DNA of 64,000 nucleotides, taken from positions 1 through 64,000 of the forward strand of contig NZ_PVZS01000024.1 of NCBI RefSeq assembly GCF_003004785.1, written 5' to 3'. The stretch is from Alsobacter soli. Lineage in GTDB: Bacteria > Pseudomonadota > Alphaproteobacteria > Rhizobiales > Beijerinckiaceae. Under the pieces are notes generated by a model that saw only the letters and a list, made by a program, of their open reading frames with translations, was not told the DNA's origin and ran no database searches. Of the stretch, positions 46,649 to 57,323 are shown in pieces (within the stretch, counting starts at the first letter, position 1; each line of letters begins with the position of its first letter). Both the position numbers and the translations under genes were made by a program.

Positions 46649-48280
46649 ATGAACCAGTCCCCGCCCTTTGTGGACGTGAACCTCTACCTCTCCGACCGCC
46701 CCCTGCGCGACGCCGCCGCCCGGGCCGGCGCCACGCCCGCGCAGGAGGCCGAGCACGCCGCCTTCGGGGCGGCCTGGGGCTCCGGCGAGATGGCCGACCT
46801 CGGTCGCTGCGCCAACGAGAGCCCGCCCCGCCTGCGCGCCGTGGACCCCCGCGGCGAGCGCCTGGACGTGGTGGAGTGCCACCCCGCTTACCACGGCCTC
46901 ATGGCCCGGAGCCTCTCGGCCGGCCTGCACGCCTCGACCTGGGACGCCGCCGCGAGCCACCCCCTCGAAGGTCGGCCCCACCCGTCCGGCGCGGCCCTGC
47001 GCGCGGCCCGCTTTTACATGGCCACCCAGGTGGAAAGCGGCCACCTGTGCCCCGTCACCATGACCCACGCCAGCGTGGCCGCGCTCGCCGCCGCGCCGGA
47101 CGCCCTGTCGCGCTGGCTGCCCCGCATCGTCGGGCGCGCCTATGACCCTGCCTTTCGGCCCTGGTGGGAGAAAGGGGCCGTCACCCTCGGCATGGGCATG
47201 ACGGAGCGCCAGGGCGGCACGGACGTGCGCGCCAACATCACCTCCGCAGCGCCCGCCGGCGACCACCACCGCATCAGCGGCCAGAAGTGGTTCATGTCCG
47301 CGCCCATGTGCGACGCCTTCCTGGTGCTGGCCCAGGCGGCAGGCGGGCTCACCTGCTTCCTGGTTCCGCGTTTCGAGCCCGATGGGCGCCAGAACGGCCT
47401 GCGATTCCAAAGGCTGAAGGACAAGCTCGGCAACCGCTCCAACGCCTCCTCCGAGGTCGTGTTCGAGATGGCCTATGGCGAGCGCATCGGCCCGGAGGGC
47501 AAGGGCGTGGCGACCATCATCGAGATGGTGCAGCTGACCCGGCTCGACTGCGCCGTCTCCTCCGCCGGGCTCATGCGCATGGGCCTCGCCCACGCGGTCC
47601 ACCACGCGCGACACAGGACGGTGTTCCAGCGCAAGCTCATCGACCAGCCGCTGATGCGCGCGACGCTGGCCGACATGGCCCTGGAGGTCGAGGCGGCGGT
47701 CGCCCTGGTGATGCGCCTCGCCCGCGCCTTCGACGCGGCCGCCCACGATCCCGCCGAGGCGGCCTATGCGCGCCTGGTCACGCCCGCCGCCAAGTACCTG
47801 GTCTGCAAGCAGGCGCCGCACCTGCTCTACGAGGCCATGGAGTGCCTGGGCGGCAACGGCTACGTGGAGGAGTTCCCCCTGGCGCGCGCCTATCGCGAAG
47901 CGCCCGTGAACGCCATCTGGGAAGGCTCGGGCAACGTCATGGCCCTCGACGTCCTGCGCGCCGCCAGCCGCGAGCCGGAAGGGACGGAATCCCTGCTGGC
48001 GAGCCTCGGGCAGGCGGGCGGCAGCGCGGGCGAGATCCTGGCCCGACGGCTTGCTGACGGGCTACGGCGCCCTGGCGCCGAAGCATTGGGGCGCCGCTTC
48101 ACCGAGGGCCTCTCCCGCCTCGCCGCCCTCGCCGCCCTGGCGGAAGGCGACGGCGGGGTCGCGGACGCCTACGCCGCCCGCCTCCTGGCGTCCGGGGGCG
48201 AGCCCCGCCTGTCGAGCTGGGGCGCGGACGGGCTGGTCCCGAACGCCGACGCCCTGATCGAGCGCGTGTTGCCGGAGTAG
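46649..48280 (+). CDS. aidB: AidB-like acyl-CoA dehydrogenase, alkylation response
   Basis: A 543-residue flavoprotein closely resembling E. coli AidB of the adaptive (Ada) response. Shared segments include NLYLSDRPL near the N-terminus, GMGMTERQGGTDVRANIT, ISGQKWFMSAPMCDAFLVLAQ, RLKDKLGNRSNASSEVVF, ARLVTPAAKYLVCKQ and APVNAIWEGSGNVMALDVLR. AidB binds DNA and FAD and is thought to protect promoters from, or detoxify, alkylating agents. The start at 46649 has GGGAGG seven bases upstream. It diverges from the PEP-utilising/glycosylase pair across 136 bases. Confidence 0.92.
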   Translation: MNQSPPFVDVNLYLSDRPLRDAAARAGATPAQEAEHAAFGAAWGSGEMADLGRCANESPPRLRAVDPRGERLDVVECHPAYHGLMARSLSAGLHASTWDAAASHPLEGRPHPSGAALRAARFYMATQVESGHLCPVTMTHASVAALAAAPDALSRWLPRIVGRAYDPAFRPWWEKGAVTLGMGMTERQGGTDVRANITSAAPAGDHHRISGQKWFMSAPMCDAFLVLAQAAGGLTCFLVPRFEPDGRQNGLRFQRLKDKLGNRSNASSEVVFEMAYGERIGPEGKGVATIIEMVQLTRLDCAVSSAGLMRMGLAHAVHHARHRTVFQRKLIDQPLMRATLADMALEVEAAVALVMRLARAFDAAAHDPAEAAYARLVTPAAKYLVCKQAPHLLYEAMECLGGNGYVEEFPLARAYREAPVNAIWEGSGNVMALDVLRAASREPEGTESLLASLGQAGGSAGEILARRLADGLRRPGAEALGRRFTEGLSRLAALAALAEGDGGVADAYAARLLASGGEPRLSSWGADGLVPNADALIERVLPE

Positions 48281-48319
48281 CGCTTTCCGGCGCAGCGCTA
48301 AGCGCCCGGTCGTCCTCCG

Positions 48320-48471
48320 CCGTCATCACCGGCCGGAGCGCCGAAGGCGCGGAGGGGAAGGGGATCCAGAGCCGCGCGCGCCGCGCCTGCCCGGTTCCCG
48401 AACCCCAACCCTGGCGGCCTGTGCCCCCTGGATCCCCTTCCCGGCGCTTCGCGCCGCCGGGGATGACGGCC
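48320..48471. repeat. Family B inverted repeat pair
   Basis: Left arm CGTCATCACCGGCCGGAGCG...GGGGATCCAGAG, right arm CCCTGGATCCCCTTCC...CCGCCGGGGATGACGG. The loop is longer than elsewhere (about 55 bases). It lies between the convergent aidB and the Wzc/GumC-like gene. Confidence 0.8.
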
Positions 48472-48530
48472 GAAAGGTGGTCGCTCAAATCTCCGCCATT
48501 GACCCATGCCGTGGCGCGCCGGGGAGGCCC

Positions 48531-50630
48531 TCAGGCCGCCATGGGCAGCTCGACCAGCTTCTCATGGGGCACAGCCAGCAGAGCCGAGGCCCAGAAGGGG
48601 TCGGCCTCCTGGTCGGGAGGGCTGGCGAGCAGGACCTGGTCGGCGCTCGCCGCAAGGGCGGCGTCGGTCGGCTCGGTCCCGGCCACCGGGCCGTCGATCA
48701 CGATCAGGTCGAAGTTCTCGGCGACCCCCTCGAAGCGAACGGGCGCGCCCAGCGGCAGGGCAGGCGCCACGCCCCCCAGGGCGGTGTCCACCGGCATGAA
48801 GAACAGGCCTTGGCCCCAGTCTCCATCCAGGGCGTGCACGGGGCGGTCGCGGCCGCCGCTGCGTAGCAGACCGGGCTCGCCGCCGAGCCCGAAGGCGAGG
48901 GAGAGCGTCGGGTTGCGCCGGTTGGCGTCGACCAGCAGGACGCGACGCCATCCGGTGGCCGCGGCCCGGGCGAGGTTGGCGGCCAGGGTGGACTTGCCCG
49001 AGCGCGGCACGAGCGAGGTCACCAGAACGGTGTGGCCGCCGGCGGGATCGGCTTGCGCCAGCACCGAACGGGCGAGCTCCCGCAGGGCGAGGGCGTAGGG
49101 GGAGTCCGGGTTGTCCCGAACCTCCGTCAGGCTTGGCCCGTCGCCAGCCGCAAGCGCCGCGGCGCCCTGGGTCGGCGCATGAGATTCGGACGGCGGCGTT
49201 TCCGGCTTCGCCTCGAGGGCCTCGACGGCCGGAGCCTCGCCGCTCGCCGCCGGCGTGGCCAGCGCCGCCGAGAGGCTTGCCTGGAAGAGCTGCGCCTCAT
49301 CGCCGGCCGACGCGGGGGCCGCCATGGCCGGCCCTGCTTGCCCGCGGCGTCTGCGACCCAAAGGCAGCAGGGCCGCGGCGAGCCCCATCAGGGTCCCTAC
49401 GGCCGCCCCGGCCGCGAGCGCCACGGCCGCTCCTGGCGAGGCGCGCACGGCGTCCGGCGTGGCCGGGTTGAGCAGGCGGAGGGAATCGGTCGCGACGTCG
49501 ATGGCGTCCGATGAGGCCTGGCCCGCGAGGGCTTTCTCGTAGGCGGCCCGGTTCGCCTCCACTTCGGCTTCAAGGGCCCGCAGCCGCGCCGTCGCGGCGT
49601 CCGGGGCGCCCTGCGCCGCCGCTGCGCGCTTGGCGGCCGCAGCTTCTGCCGCTTCCGCGGCGGCCAGCTCCGCCTTGGCGCTGTCCAGCGTGCGCTTCGC
49701 CTCGTCGGCCAGGGCCTTGCGCGCCTCGCGCAACTGCTGCTGCGCTTCCACCATGGACGGGTGGCGCGGACCGAGCGTCTGCCGGTAGCTTGCCTCCACG
49801 CGGGCCGCTTCGGCGGCGCGCGCCTGCAGGCGGTCCAGGGCGGGGGAGCGCGGGAGCTCGGCCCCCGCTTCGCCGTCGCGGCCGGCCGTGGCGAGGCGTT
49901 GCGCCTGGTCGACCTTGGCCCGCAGCTCCGCCGCCCGGGCCTTGGCGCGGGCGAGCTCGGCGGCCGGGTCGGCGCCCGCGCTGTCCTGCCTCGCGGCGAT
50001 GAGCCGGGTCTCGGATTCGAAATACTTGGTCTGCAGGGTGGCGAGCCGCGCGGCGGCGCGCTGCGACTGCTGCCGCGCGGTCTCGCTGCGCGTGGTGGAC
50101 CATTCCGTCACGGTTGCGGTCGCGACCGCATTCGCCAGGGCGACGGCCTTCTCGGGAGCGGGCGCCCGGACGGCGATCTCGAGGAGATCCGATGCTCCCT
50201 GGCGGGTGACGCTGAGGCGTTGGCCAAGGCCCCTCAGGGCCGCGGCGCTCCGGCCTTCGGAAGCGTGTTCGGAAAGGCCGAGGGCCGCCATGAGGCCGTC
50301 CAGCGAGCCGAGCGGGGTCGGCTGGAAATCCGGGTCGCTCGCCAGCTTCTCCTGGTCGGCGGCCCGCGACAGGACGGTGGCGGAGACCGCGAAGCGGGCC
50401 TGGGCCTCCACGGTCGCTTCGTCTGCGGCGGACGAGGCCTGCAGCAGGGCCGTCGCTGTGAACTGAGGTGGATGCAGGGTGTTCCACAGCGCGCCGGAGG
50501 CGACGCCGAACGCGAGTCCGAGGGCCGAGAGGCCGAGAATGCGCCCGCGCCGGGACCTGTCCCGCGCCGGGGCCTGCTCAGGGGCGGCGTCCGTTTCGCA
50601 TCCGATCTGCATCCTGCGATTGTGGCGCAT
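48531..50630 (-). CDS. Wzc/GumC-like polysaccharide co-polymerase with kinase-like domain
   Basis: A 699-residue inner-membrane protein. Membrane helices near residues 31-50 and 405-425 bracket a periplasmic, Ala-rich coiled-coil domain, as in chain-length determinants. The C-terminal cytosolic BY-kinase-like domain has a Walker A (LVPRSGKSTLAANLA) and Walker B (LIVIDGP), but Walker A' reads VDANRRNP, with Asn for the second Asp, and no tyrosine-rich tail is present. It is probably a co-polymerase without normal tyrosine-kinase cycling. No glycosyltransferase or Wza-like gene is near, so the polysaccharide is unknown. Start 50630 or 50612, both with weak ribosome-binding sites. Confidence 0.82.
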   Translation of the reverse strand: MRHNRRMQIGCETDAAPEQAPARDRSRRGRILGLSALGLAFGVASGALWNTLHPPQFTATALLQASSAADEATVEAQARFAVSATVLSRAADQEKLASDPDFQPTPLGSLDGLMAALGLSEHASEGRSAAALRGLGQRLSVTRQGASDLLEIAVRAPAPEKAVALANAVATATVTEWSTTRSETARQQSQRAAARLATLQTKYFESETRLIAARQDSAGADPAAELARAKARAAELRAKVDQAQRLATAGRDGEAGAELPRSPALDRLQARAAEAARVEASYRQTLGPRHPSMVEAQQQLREARKALADEAKRTLDSAKAELAAAEAAEAAAAKRAAAAQGAPDAATARLRALEAEVEANRAAYEKALAGQASSDAIDVATDSLRLLNPATPDAVRASPGAAVALAAGAAVGTLMGLAAALLPLGRRRRGQAGPAMAAPASAGDEAQLFQASLSAALATPAASGEAPAVEALEAKPETPPSESHAPTQGAAALAAGDGPSLTEVRDNPDSPYALALRELARSVLAQADPAGGHTVLVTSLVPRSGKSTLAANLARAAATGWRRVLLVDANRRNPTLSLAFGLGGEPGLLRSGGRDRPVHALDGDWGQGLFFMPVDTALGGVAPALPLGAPVRFEGVAENFDLIVIDGPVAGTEPTDAALAASADQVLLASPPDQEADPFWASALLAVPHEKLVELPMAA

Positions 50631-50754
50631 CAGGCGTTGACGTTTGGTTTACGTTACCGCGCGGTTACCAGGCCGGCCGGCGCTGGCGCGGCTGGCCCGG
50701 GCCGCGGTATGGTCCCGACCTGGCGGGTCAGGGGTGAAGCTCGATCGCTTCACC

Positions 50755-50838
50755 CGTCATTGCGAGCGCAGCGAAGCAATCCAGATGGGCAGCGCCATGC
50801 CCTGGATTGCTTCGTCGCTGCGCTCCTCGCAATGACGG
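50755..50838. repeat. Family A inverted repeat pair
   Basis: CGTCATTGCGAGCGCAGCGA-AGCAATCCAG and inverted CTGGATTGCTTCGTCGCTGC...CTCGCAATGACGG, with a short loop. It lies between divergent genes, ending 24 bases before the PfkB start, so it is within or next to that gene's leader. Confidence 0.85.
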
Positions 50839-50862
50839 CCTGCGTGCTGGGGGCGGGGCGTC

Positions 50863-51804
50863 ATGATCGTTGTGTGCGGGGAAGCCCTGGTCGACCTCTT
50901 CGTCCGGCGCGACGGGGCGACGCTCGCCACGGAGGCGGTCGCGGGCGGTTCCCCCTACAACGTGGCGCGTGGCCTGGGGCGCCTGGGCCGCAGGGTCGGC
51001 TACTTCGGCGGCGTGTCCCGCGACGCCTTTGGGGACTTCCTCCTGGAGGGCCTCGCCCGCGACCGTGTGGACCTCGGCCTCGTGCGCCGGGTCCCCAACC
51101 GGACGACTCTGAGCGTGGTGGCGACGGGAGCGGACGGCCATCCGGCCTATGCCTTCTACGGTGAGGAGGGCGCCGACCGCGCCCTGGATCCCGCCGACCT
51201 GCCTCCGACGCCCCCGGACCTGTCGGCCATCGCCATCGGCTCCTATGCGCTTGCGGTCGAGCCCGCCGCGAGCGCGATCGAGCGGTTTCTGGCGCGCGAC
51301 GCCGGGCGCGCGGTGATTTCGCTCGATCCGAACCTCCGGCCGCGGGTGATCGGCGACATCGCGGCCTGGCGACCGCGGTTCGAGCGCTTCGTCGCAGCCG
51401 CCGCGATCGTCAAGGCGAGCGAGGAAGACCTGGGCCCCCTCTACGGGGAGGGCGCCGCCCTGGAAGTTGTCGCCGCCGACTGGCTGGCGCGCGGGCCGGA
51501 GCTCGCGGTGTTCACCCGCGGCGCGCGCGGCGCGATCGCATTCCACCGCCGCGGCGCCGTGGTCGAACGGCCCGGCCGGCCGGTCTCGGTGGTCGACACC
51601 GTGGGGGCGGGCGACAGCTTCCACGCCGCCCTGCTGGCGCATGGCGACCGAAACGGCCTGCTGGCGCGTTCGGCGTTGGCGGCCCTTACCGAGGCCCAGA
51701 TTGCGGCCGCCCTGGACGAGGCCGTGGCGGCTTCCGCGATCACGTGTTCGAGGCGGGGCGCCGATCTGCCCACCGCCGAGGACGTCGCGGCTGCGCTGGC
51801 GTGA
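50863..51804 (+). CDS. PfkB-family carbohydrate kinase (fructokinase-like)
   Basis: A 313-residue ribokinase-fold kinase. N-terminal signature GGSPYNVARGLGRLG and C-terminal ATP/anion-hole motif VDTVGAGDSFHAALLA with catalytic Asp. ISLDPNLRP and VKASEEDL are typical of fructokinases and 2-keto-3-deoxygluconate kinases. The phosphoryl acceptor cannot be decided. The acid-sugar dehydratases elsewhere in the window make KDG kinase an attractive guess. The ATG follows a G-rich leader. Confidence 0.88.
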   Translation: MIVVCGEALVDLFVRRDGATLATEAVAGGSPYNVARGLGRLGRRVGYFGGVSRDAFGDFLLEGLARDRVDLGLVRRVPNRTTLSVVATGADGHPAYAFYGEEGADRALDPADLPPTPPDLSAIAIGSYALAVEPAASAIERFLARDAGRAVISLDPNLRPRVIGDIAAWRPRFERFVAAAAIVKASEEDLGPLYGEGAALEVVAADWLARGPELAVFTRGARGAIAFHRRGAVVERPGRPVSVVDTVGAGDSFHAALLAHGDRNGLLARSALAALTEAQIAAALDEAVAASAITCSRRGADLPTAEDVAAALA

Positions 51805-51932
51805 ATGTGGCCGCGCGGGCGCGTCGAGGCGACGGGAGCCAAGGCGCCCGACCGCACATAGCTGATTGATATTCTTCATTAACGAACACTACCGTAGGTT
51901 GCGCGCACTACTCCGGTTGCGGCCTCGTCTCC

Positions 51933-53618
51933 ATGCCCCTGCGGCTTTCCGTCAAGCTCAAGATCCTGCTCGCGATGGCGCTGCTCGGCGCCGTCGCGCT
52001 GACCATTGCGCTGCATGCGGTGCTGTCGGCCCGGCAGGTCGGGGCGTTGTTCCCCAACCTGCGGACGGTGGTGACCCAGACCCTCGTCGCCGAGCGTCTC
52101 GACGGCGTGGTGAACCGCGCCGTCATGGAGTCCCGCGGCCTCTACCTGTCCGGCACGCCCCAGGAGGCGGCGCCGTTCATCGCCGGCCTGAGGGCGGCCT
52201 TGGTCGAGATCGACGGAATGGATTTGTCCTGGGCCGACCGGAGCGCCGTCACGAGCGGGGACGAGCCCAGCATCGTGCAGACGGTGGCCGACTTCGTCGC
52301 CTTCCGGCGCGAGCTGCTGCGCCTCGCGGTCGCAGGCGACCTCGATGGCGTGCGCCGCATGGGGCACAACGACCAGACCCGCACCGTCCGCATGCGGCTC
52401 TCCGAGCACCTTGCGACGCTGAAGAACGCCACCCAGGCCTATATGTGGAGCAAGGGCAAGGAGGCGGCCGACGAGATCCGGTCCATGCAGGCCCTCGTGA
52501 CCCTGATTGGCGTGACCTGCGTGCTCGTGGCCGGCGGGCTCTCGTTCTTCTTGAGCGTCCTGGTGATCGCGGACCCGATCACCCGGCTCACCCGCGCCAT
52601 GAAGCAGCTGGCGGACGGCGACACCGAGGTCGCGCTTCCGCATGAGGACCGCGCCGACGAGATCGGCGACATGGGCCGCGCCCTGCTGGTGCTGCGCGAC
52701 GCGGTGAAACGCAACAACGACCTCGTGGCGGAACTGAAGAGCCGCGACGACCGCGAGGCCGCCCTGCAGAGGCAGGCCGCCGTGCGCGGGCAGGTGGCGA
52801 GTTTCGACCAGCGCCTGCGCGCCTGGATCAAGCAGATCGGCGACCTGATCGGCCAATTGGCCGACGCGGCCGGCGCGATGACGGCGGCCTCCGCGCGCTC
52901 GCGCCAGGGCAGCGAATTCATGACGGCGTCGTCCCGCCGGGCGGCCGAGCAGGTCTCGCACGTGGCCGCCGAGGCCGAGCAGCTGTCGCGCTCGGTCGAG
53001 GACATCGAGCGACGCATCAACGAGTCCGCTTCGGTCGTGCGCCAGACCGTCGACACGGCCCGCCAGACCGGCGCCGCCGTGGACGACCTTGCTGCGATCT
53101 CGAATCGGATCGGCGGCATCGTCCAGGTGATCGGCGAGATCGCCGGCCAGACCAACCTGCTGGCGCTCAACGCCACCATCGAGGCGGCGCGCGCCGGCGA
53201 GGCCGGGCGCGGCTTCGCGGTGGTGGCCGCCGAGGTGAAGAGCCTGGCGAACCAGACGGCGCGGGCGACGGCCGAGATCGCCGACCAGATCGACGCCATC
53301 CAGCGCGCCGGCGCGGGCTCCGCGGCGGCCCTGCGGGCCATCCAGAGCAAGATCGCCCAGGTGGACGAGATCTCAACCGCCATCGCGGTCACGGCCGACC
53401 AGCAGCGCTCATCTACGGCCAGCATCGCGGCCACGATCCGCGTCACGGCCGACGGCGCCCAGGCCATGGTGAAGCTGGCCGAGGACGTCGACCAGTCCTC
53501 GCAGGAGAGCGCCCAGGGGGCAGGGGCCTTCCTGGCCATCGTGCGCGACATCGACGCGCAGGCGGTGGCCATGCGCGACGAGGTCGAGCGCTTCTTCGCG
53601 ATGCTCGAGGCGGCCTGA
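51933..53618 (+). CDS. Methyl-accepting chemotaxis protein
   Basis: A 561-residue receptor. Membrane helix (about 10-28), periplasmic helical sensor (about 30-185), second helix (about 187-210), HAMP ([20 protein letters not shown] onward), then the signalling helical hairpin with the conserved tip [28 protein letters not shown]. It should signal through CheA/CheW, which are not in the window. The ligand is unknown. It converges with the ammonia-lyase gene, leaving only nine bases. Confidence 0.94.
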   Translation: MPLRLSVKLKILLAMALLGAVALTIALHAVLSARQVGALFPNLRTVVTQTLVAERLDGVVNRAVMESRGLYLSGTPQEAAPFIAGLRAALVEIDGMDLSWADRSAVTSGDEPSIVQTVADFVAFRRELLRLAVAGDLDGVRRMGHNDQTRTVRMRLSEHLATLKNATQAYMWSKGKEAADEIRSMQALVTLIGVTCVLVAGGLSFFLSVLVIADPITRLTRAMKQLADGDTEVALPHEDRADEIGDMGRALLVLRDAVKRNNDLVAELKSRDDREAALQRQAAVRGQVASFDQRLRAWIKQIGDLIGQLADAAGAMTAASARSRQGSEFMTASSRRAAEQVSHVAAEAEQLSRSVEDIERRINESASVVRQTVDTARQTGAAVDDLAAISNRIGGIVQVIGEIAGQTNLLALNATIEAARAGEAGRGFAVVAAEVKSLANQTARATAEIADQIDAIQRAGAGSAAALRAIQSKIAQVDEISTAIAVTADQQRSSTASIAATIRVTADGAQAMVKLAEDVDQSSQESAQGAGAFLAIVRDIDAQAVAMRDEVERFFAMLEAA

Positions 53619-53627
53619 GGCGCCGGC

Positions 53628-55259
53628 CTATTCGAGCGGACCGACGGCCTCCTCCACCGCCTGCACTACGGTCTCGAAGCGCACCAGCTCGCGGGCCTGG
53701 CGCATCTCGGTCGCGTACCAGCGGTCGCCCTCCAGCGCGGGCTCGATGACGCCCCGGATCGCCCTCATGGCGGCGGCCGTGCCGCTGCCGAGCGGATGGA
53801 CCTGCGCGATGGGCTCCACCAGCGACAGCGCCTGCGCGGCCATCAGCATCTCGCCGGCCACGATCTGCTCCACGTTCTCCACCACGGTCCGGGCCTTGCG
53901 GGCGCACCAGGTGGAGTTGGAGACGTGGTCCTCCGCGTTGCTCTTGCCCGGGATGGAGTCCACCGAGCCCGGCATGCACAGCGTGCGGTTCTCCATGACG
54001 AGGGCCGACATGGAGCATTGCACGGTGGCGTAGCCGGTGTTCAGCCCCTTCTTGCCCGCCAGCAGGTTGCGGGGCAGGCCGTAGCTCATCGTGGGGTCGA
54101 TCAGCCGCGCCAGCCGCCGCTCGCAGATGGAGCCGAGGTCCGCCATCGCGATGGCGAGCAGGTCCATCACCTGCGCCACGTACTGGCCGTGGAAATGTCC
54201 GCCGGACAGGGACACGTAGCCGCCCTGGCCGTCGTCGAAGATCAGCGGGTTGTCCGTTGCCGAGTTGATCTCCGTGGCGATCACGCTCTCCACGTACTCC
54301 AGCGCCTGGACCACCGGGCCGTGCACCTGCGGGGCGCAGCGCAGCGAATAGACGTCCTGGACCCGCGGCGGCGGCAGCGCGCCCTCCCGGCGGCTCTCCT
54401 CCGGGTACACGGTGATGCGCGCCGCCTCCGTGCAGCGCTCCGAGTCGCCGATCATCCGGAGCACGTTGCGCGCCACCGCGGCCTGCCCCGGATGCGGCCG
54501 CGCCGCGTGCACGACCGGCTGGAACGCGATCTTCTCCGCACGCAGCGCCTCGAGGGTCAGCGCCAGCGACACGTCCGCGGCCTTGCGGATGCGCTTGGCG
54601 TCCTCCAGGGCGAGCACGGCGAGCGCCAGTGACACCGTGGAGCCGTTGATCAGCGCCGAGGCGTCCTTCGCCCCGAGGTCGAAGTCGGGCGTCAGCCCCG
54701 CCGCCGCGATGGCCTCCCGCGCCGGCAGGCGCTGGCCGCGATAGACGATCTCCGCCTCCGCGAAGCCGCACAGGGCGCCCGCCATGTGCGCCAGCGGCGC
54801 GAGGTCGCCGGAGGCGCCCACCGAGCCCTTTGCGGGGATCACGGGGTGCAGCCCCGCGTTCAAGAAGGCGAGCAGCCGCTCCACCAGCTCCACCTGGGGA
54901 CCCGAATAGTTGGACGCGAACGCGTTGGCGCGCAGCAGCATCACCGCCCGCACCGCGTCCTCCGGCAACGCCTCGCCGACGCCCGTGGCGTGCGCGTAGA
55001 TGGTCTTGGCCTGGTAGGCGGCCATGTCGGCCATCAGCACGCGCTGGTCCTTGAACAGGCCCACGCCCGTGTTGAAGGCGTACATCAGGGGCGCGTCGTC
55101 GTTCATCCAGTGCGCGTCGATATAGGCGCGCGTGGCCGCGATCCTGTCCCGCGCCTCCGGCGCGAGCGCGACCTGCTCGAAGGCCCCGAAGGCGTCCGGC
55201 CGGGCGACCCGCGCCACCTCGGCCCCGGTCAGCGTGCGTCCATCGATCTCGATCGCCAT
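53628..55259 (-). CDS. Aromatic amino acid ammonia-lyase (HAL/PAL family)
   Basis: A 543-residue MIO enzyme. The autocatalytic Ala149-Ser150-Gly151 lies in GSVGASGDLAPLAH. Tyr60 (MYAFNTGVG) corresponds to the catalytic tyrosine. His90 in IYAHATGVGE and SNAEDHVSN resemble histidine ammonia-lyase (SHA, NQEDHVS) more than phenylalanine or tyrosine lyases. It would eliminate ammonia from histidine or a related amino acid. No hutU, hutI or hutG is nearby, and the gene follows ugpC by 85 bases on the same strand, so its role may not be classical Hut. The start at 55259 follows GGGGTGG. Confidence 0.88.
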   Translation of the reverse strand: MAIEIDGRTLTGAEVARVARPDAFGAFEQVALAPEARDRIAATRAYIDAHWMNDDAPLMYAFNTGVGLFKDQRVLMADMAAYQAKTIYAHATGVGEALPEDAVRAVMLLRANAFASNYSGPQVELVERLLAFLNAGLHPVIPAKGSVGASGDLAPLAHMAGALCGFAEAEIVYRGQRLPAREAIAAAGLTPDFDLGAKDASALINGSTVSLALAVLALEDAKRIRKAADVSLALTLEALRAEKIAFQPVVHAARPHPGQAAVARNVLRMIGDSERCTEAARITVYPEESRREGALPPPRVQDVYSLRCAPQVHGPVVQALEYVESVIATEINSATDNPLIFDDGQGGYVSLSGGHFHGQYVAQVMDLLAIAMADLGSICERRLARLIDPTMSYGLPRNLLAGKKGLNTGYATVQCSMSALVMENRTLCMPGSVDSIPGKSNAEDHVSNSTWCARKARTVVENVEQIVAGEMLMAAQALSLVEPIAQVHPLGSGTAAAMRAIRGVIEPALEGDRWYATEMRQARELVRFETVVQAVEEAVGPLE

Positions 55260-55344
55260 CGAACCACCCCGTGCTGAAGGATCCCCATCCCTATCGCGCG
55301 GGGTGGGGCCTGTCGACGGGGGAGGGCAGGGGCCTCGGACCGGC

Positions 55345-56445
<1,101 letters not shown>

Positions 56446-56449
56446 CGGG

Positions 56450-57298
56450 TTACTTCTCCGTCTCGACCAGGCCGCGCACGAACAGCTTTTGCATCACGAG
56501 CACGACGACCACCGGCGGCAGCATGGCCAGCACGGCGGTCGCCATCGCGAGCTGCCACTCGGTCAGGGCGTCCTGGGTGACCAGCATCTTCTTGATGCCG
56601 ATCACGATGGTTTGCATGTCTTCGCGGGTCGTGATCAGGAGCGGCCAGAGATACTGGTTCCAGCCATAGATGAACTGGATCACGAACAGCGCCGCGACGG
56701 TCGTAATGGACAGCGGCAGCACCGTGTCCTTGAAGAACTTCCACGGCCCCGCGCCGTCGATCTTGGAAGCTTCGACCAGCTCGTCCGGGATCGTCATGAA
56801 GAACTGCCGGAACAGCAGCGTCGCGGTGGCCGAGGCGATCAGCGGAATGGCGAGCCCGCCATAGGTGTCGAGGAGGCCAAGGTCCGCCACGATCTTGTAG
56901 GTCGGGTAGATGCGCACCTCGACGGGAAGCATCAGGGTGATGAAGATCAGCCAGAACGCGGTCTTGCGCAGCGGGAAGCGGAAATACACCACCGCATAGG
57001 CCGAGATGATCGAGATCGCGATCTTGCCGAGCGCGATGATCATCGCCATCACGAAGCTGTTGAACAGCATCGGCCCGACCGGTTCGCGCGCCGTCGCGTT
57101 GCCCGACAGGATCACGCGGCTGTAGTTCTCGACCAGATAGGGCCCCGGCGTCATCGGCATCGTGCCGTTGGCGATCGTTCCGGCGTCCCAGCTCGAACCC
57201 ACGAAGGCCACGTAGACCGGAAAGGCCACGATCAGCACGCCCAGGATCAGGATGGCGTGCGGCAGCAGCGTGGAGAACCAGTGCTTCCGCTCTACCAT
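56450..57298 (-). CDS. ugpE: Glycerol-3-phosphate ABC transporter permease UgpE
   Basis: A 282-residue permease with about six membrane helices and the EAA loop ([18 protein letters not shown]). It opens with a helix ([20 protein letters not shown]). The Ugp assignment comes from operon order. It lies 25 bases after ugpA and four before ugpC. Confidence 0.92.
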   Translation of the reverse strand: MVERKHWFSTLLPHAILILGVLIVAFPVYVAFVGSSWDAGTIANGTMPMTPGPYLVENYSRVILSGNATAREPVGPMLFNSFVMAMIIALGKIAISIISAYAVVYFRFPLRKTAFWLIFITLMLPVEVRIYPTYKIVADLGLLDTYGGLAIPLIASATATLLFRQFFMTIPDELVEASKIDGAGPWKFFKDTVLPLSITTVAALFVIQFIYGWNQYLWPLLITTREDMQTIVIGIKKMLVTQDALTEWQLAMATAVLAMLPPVVVVLVMQKLFVRGLVETEK

Positions 57299-57323
57299 GA
57301 GAAGGGTCCTCGCGGGGCGCGCA

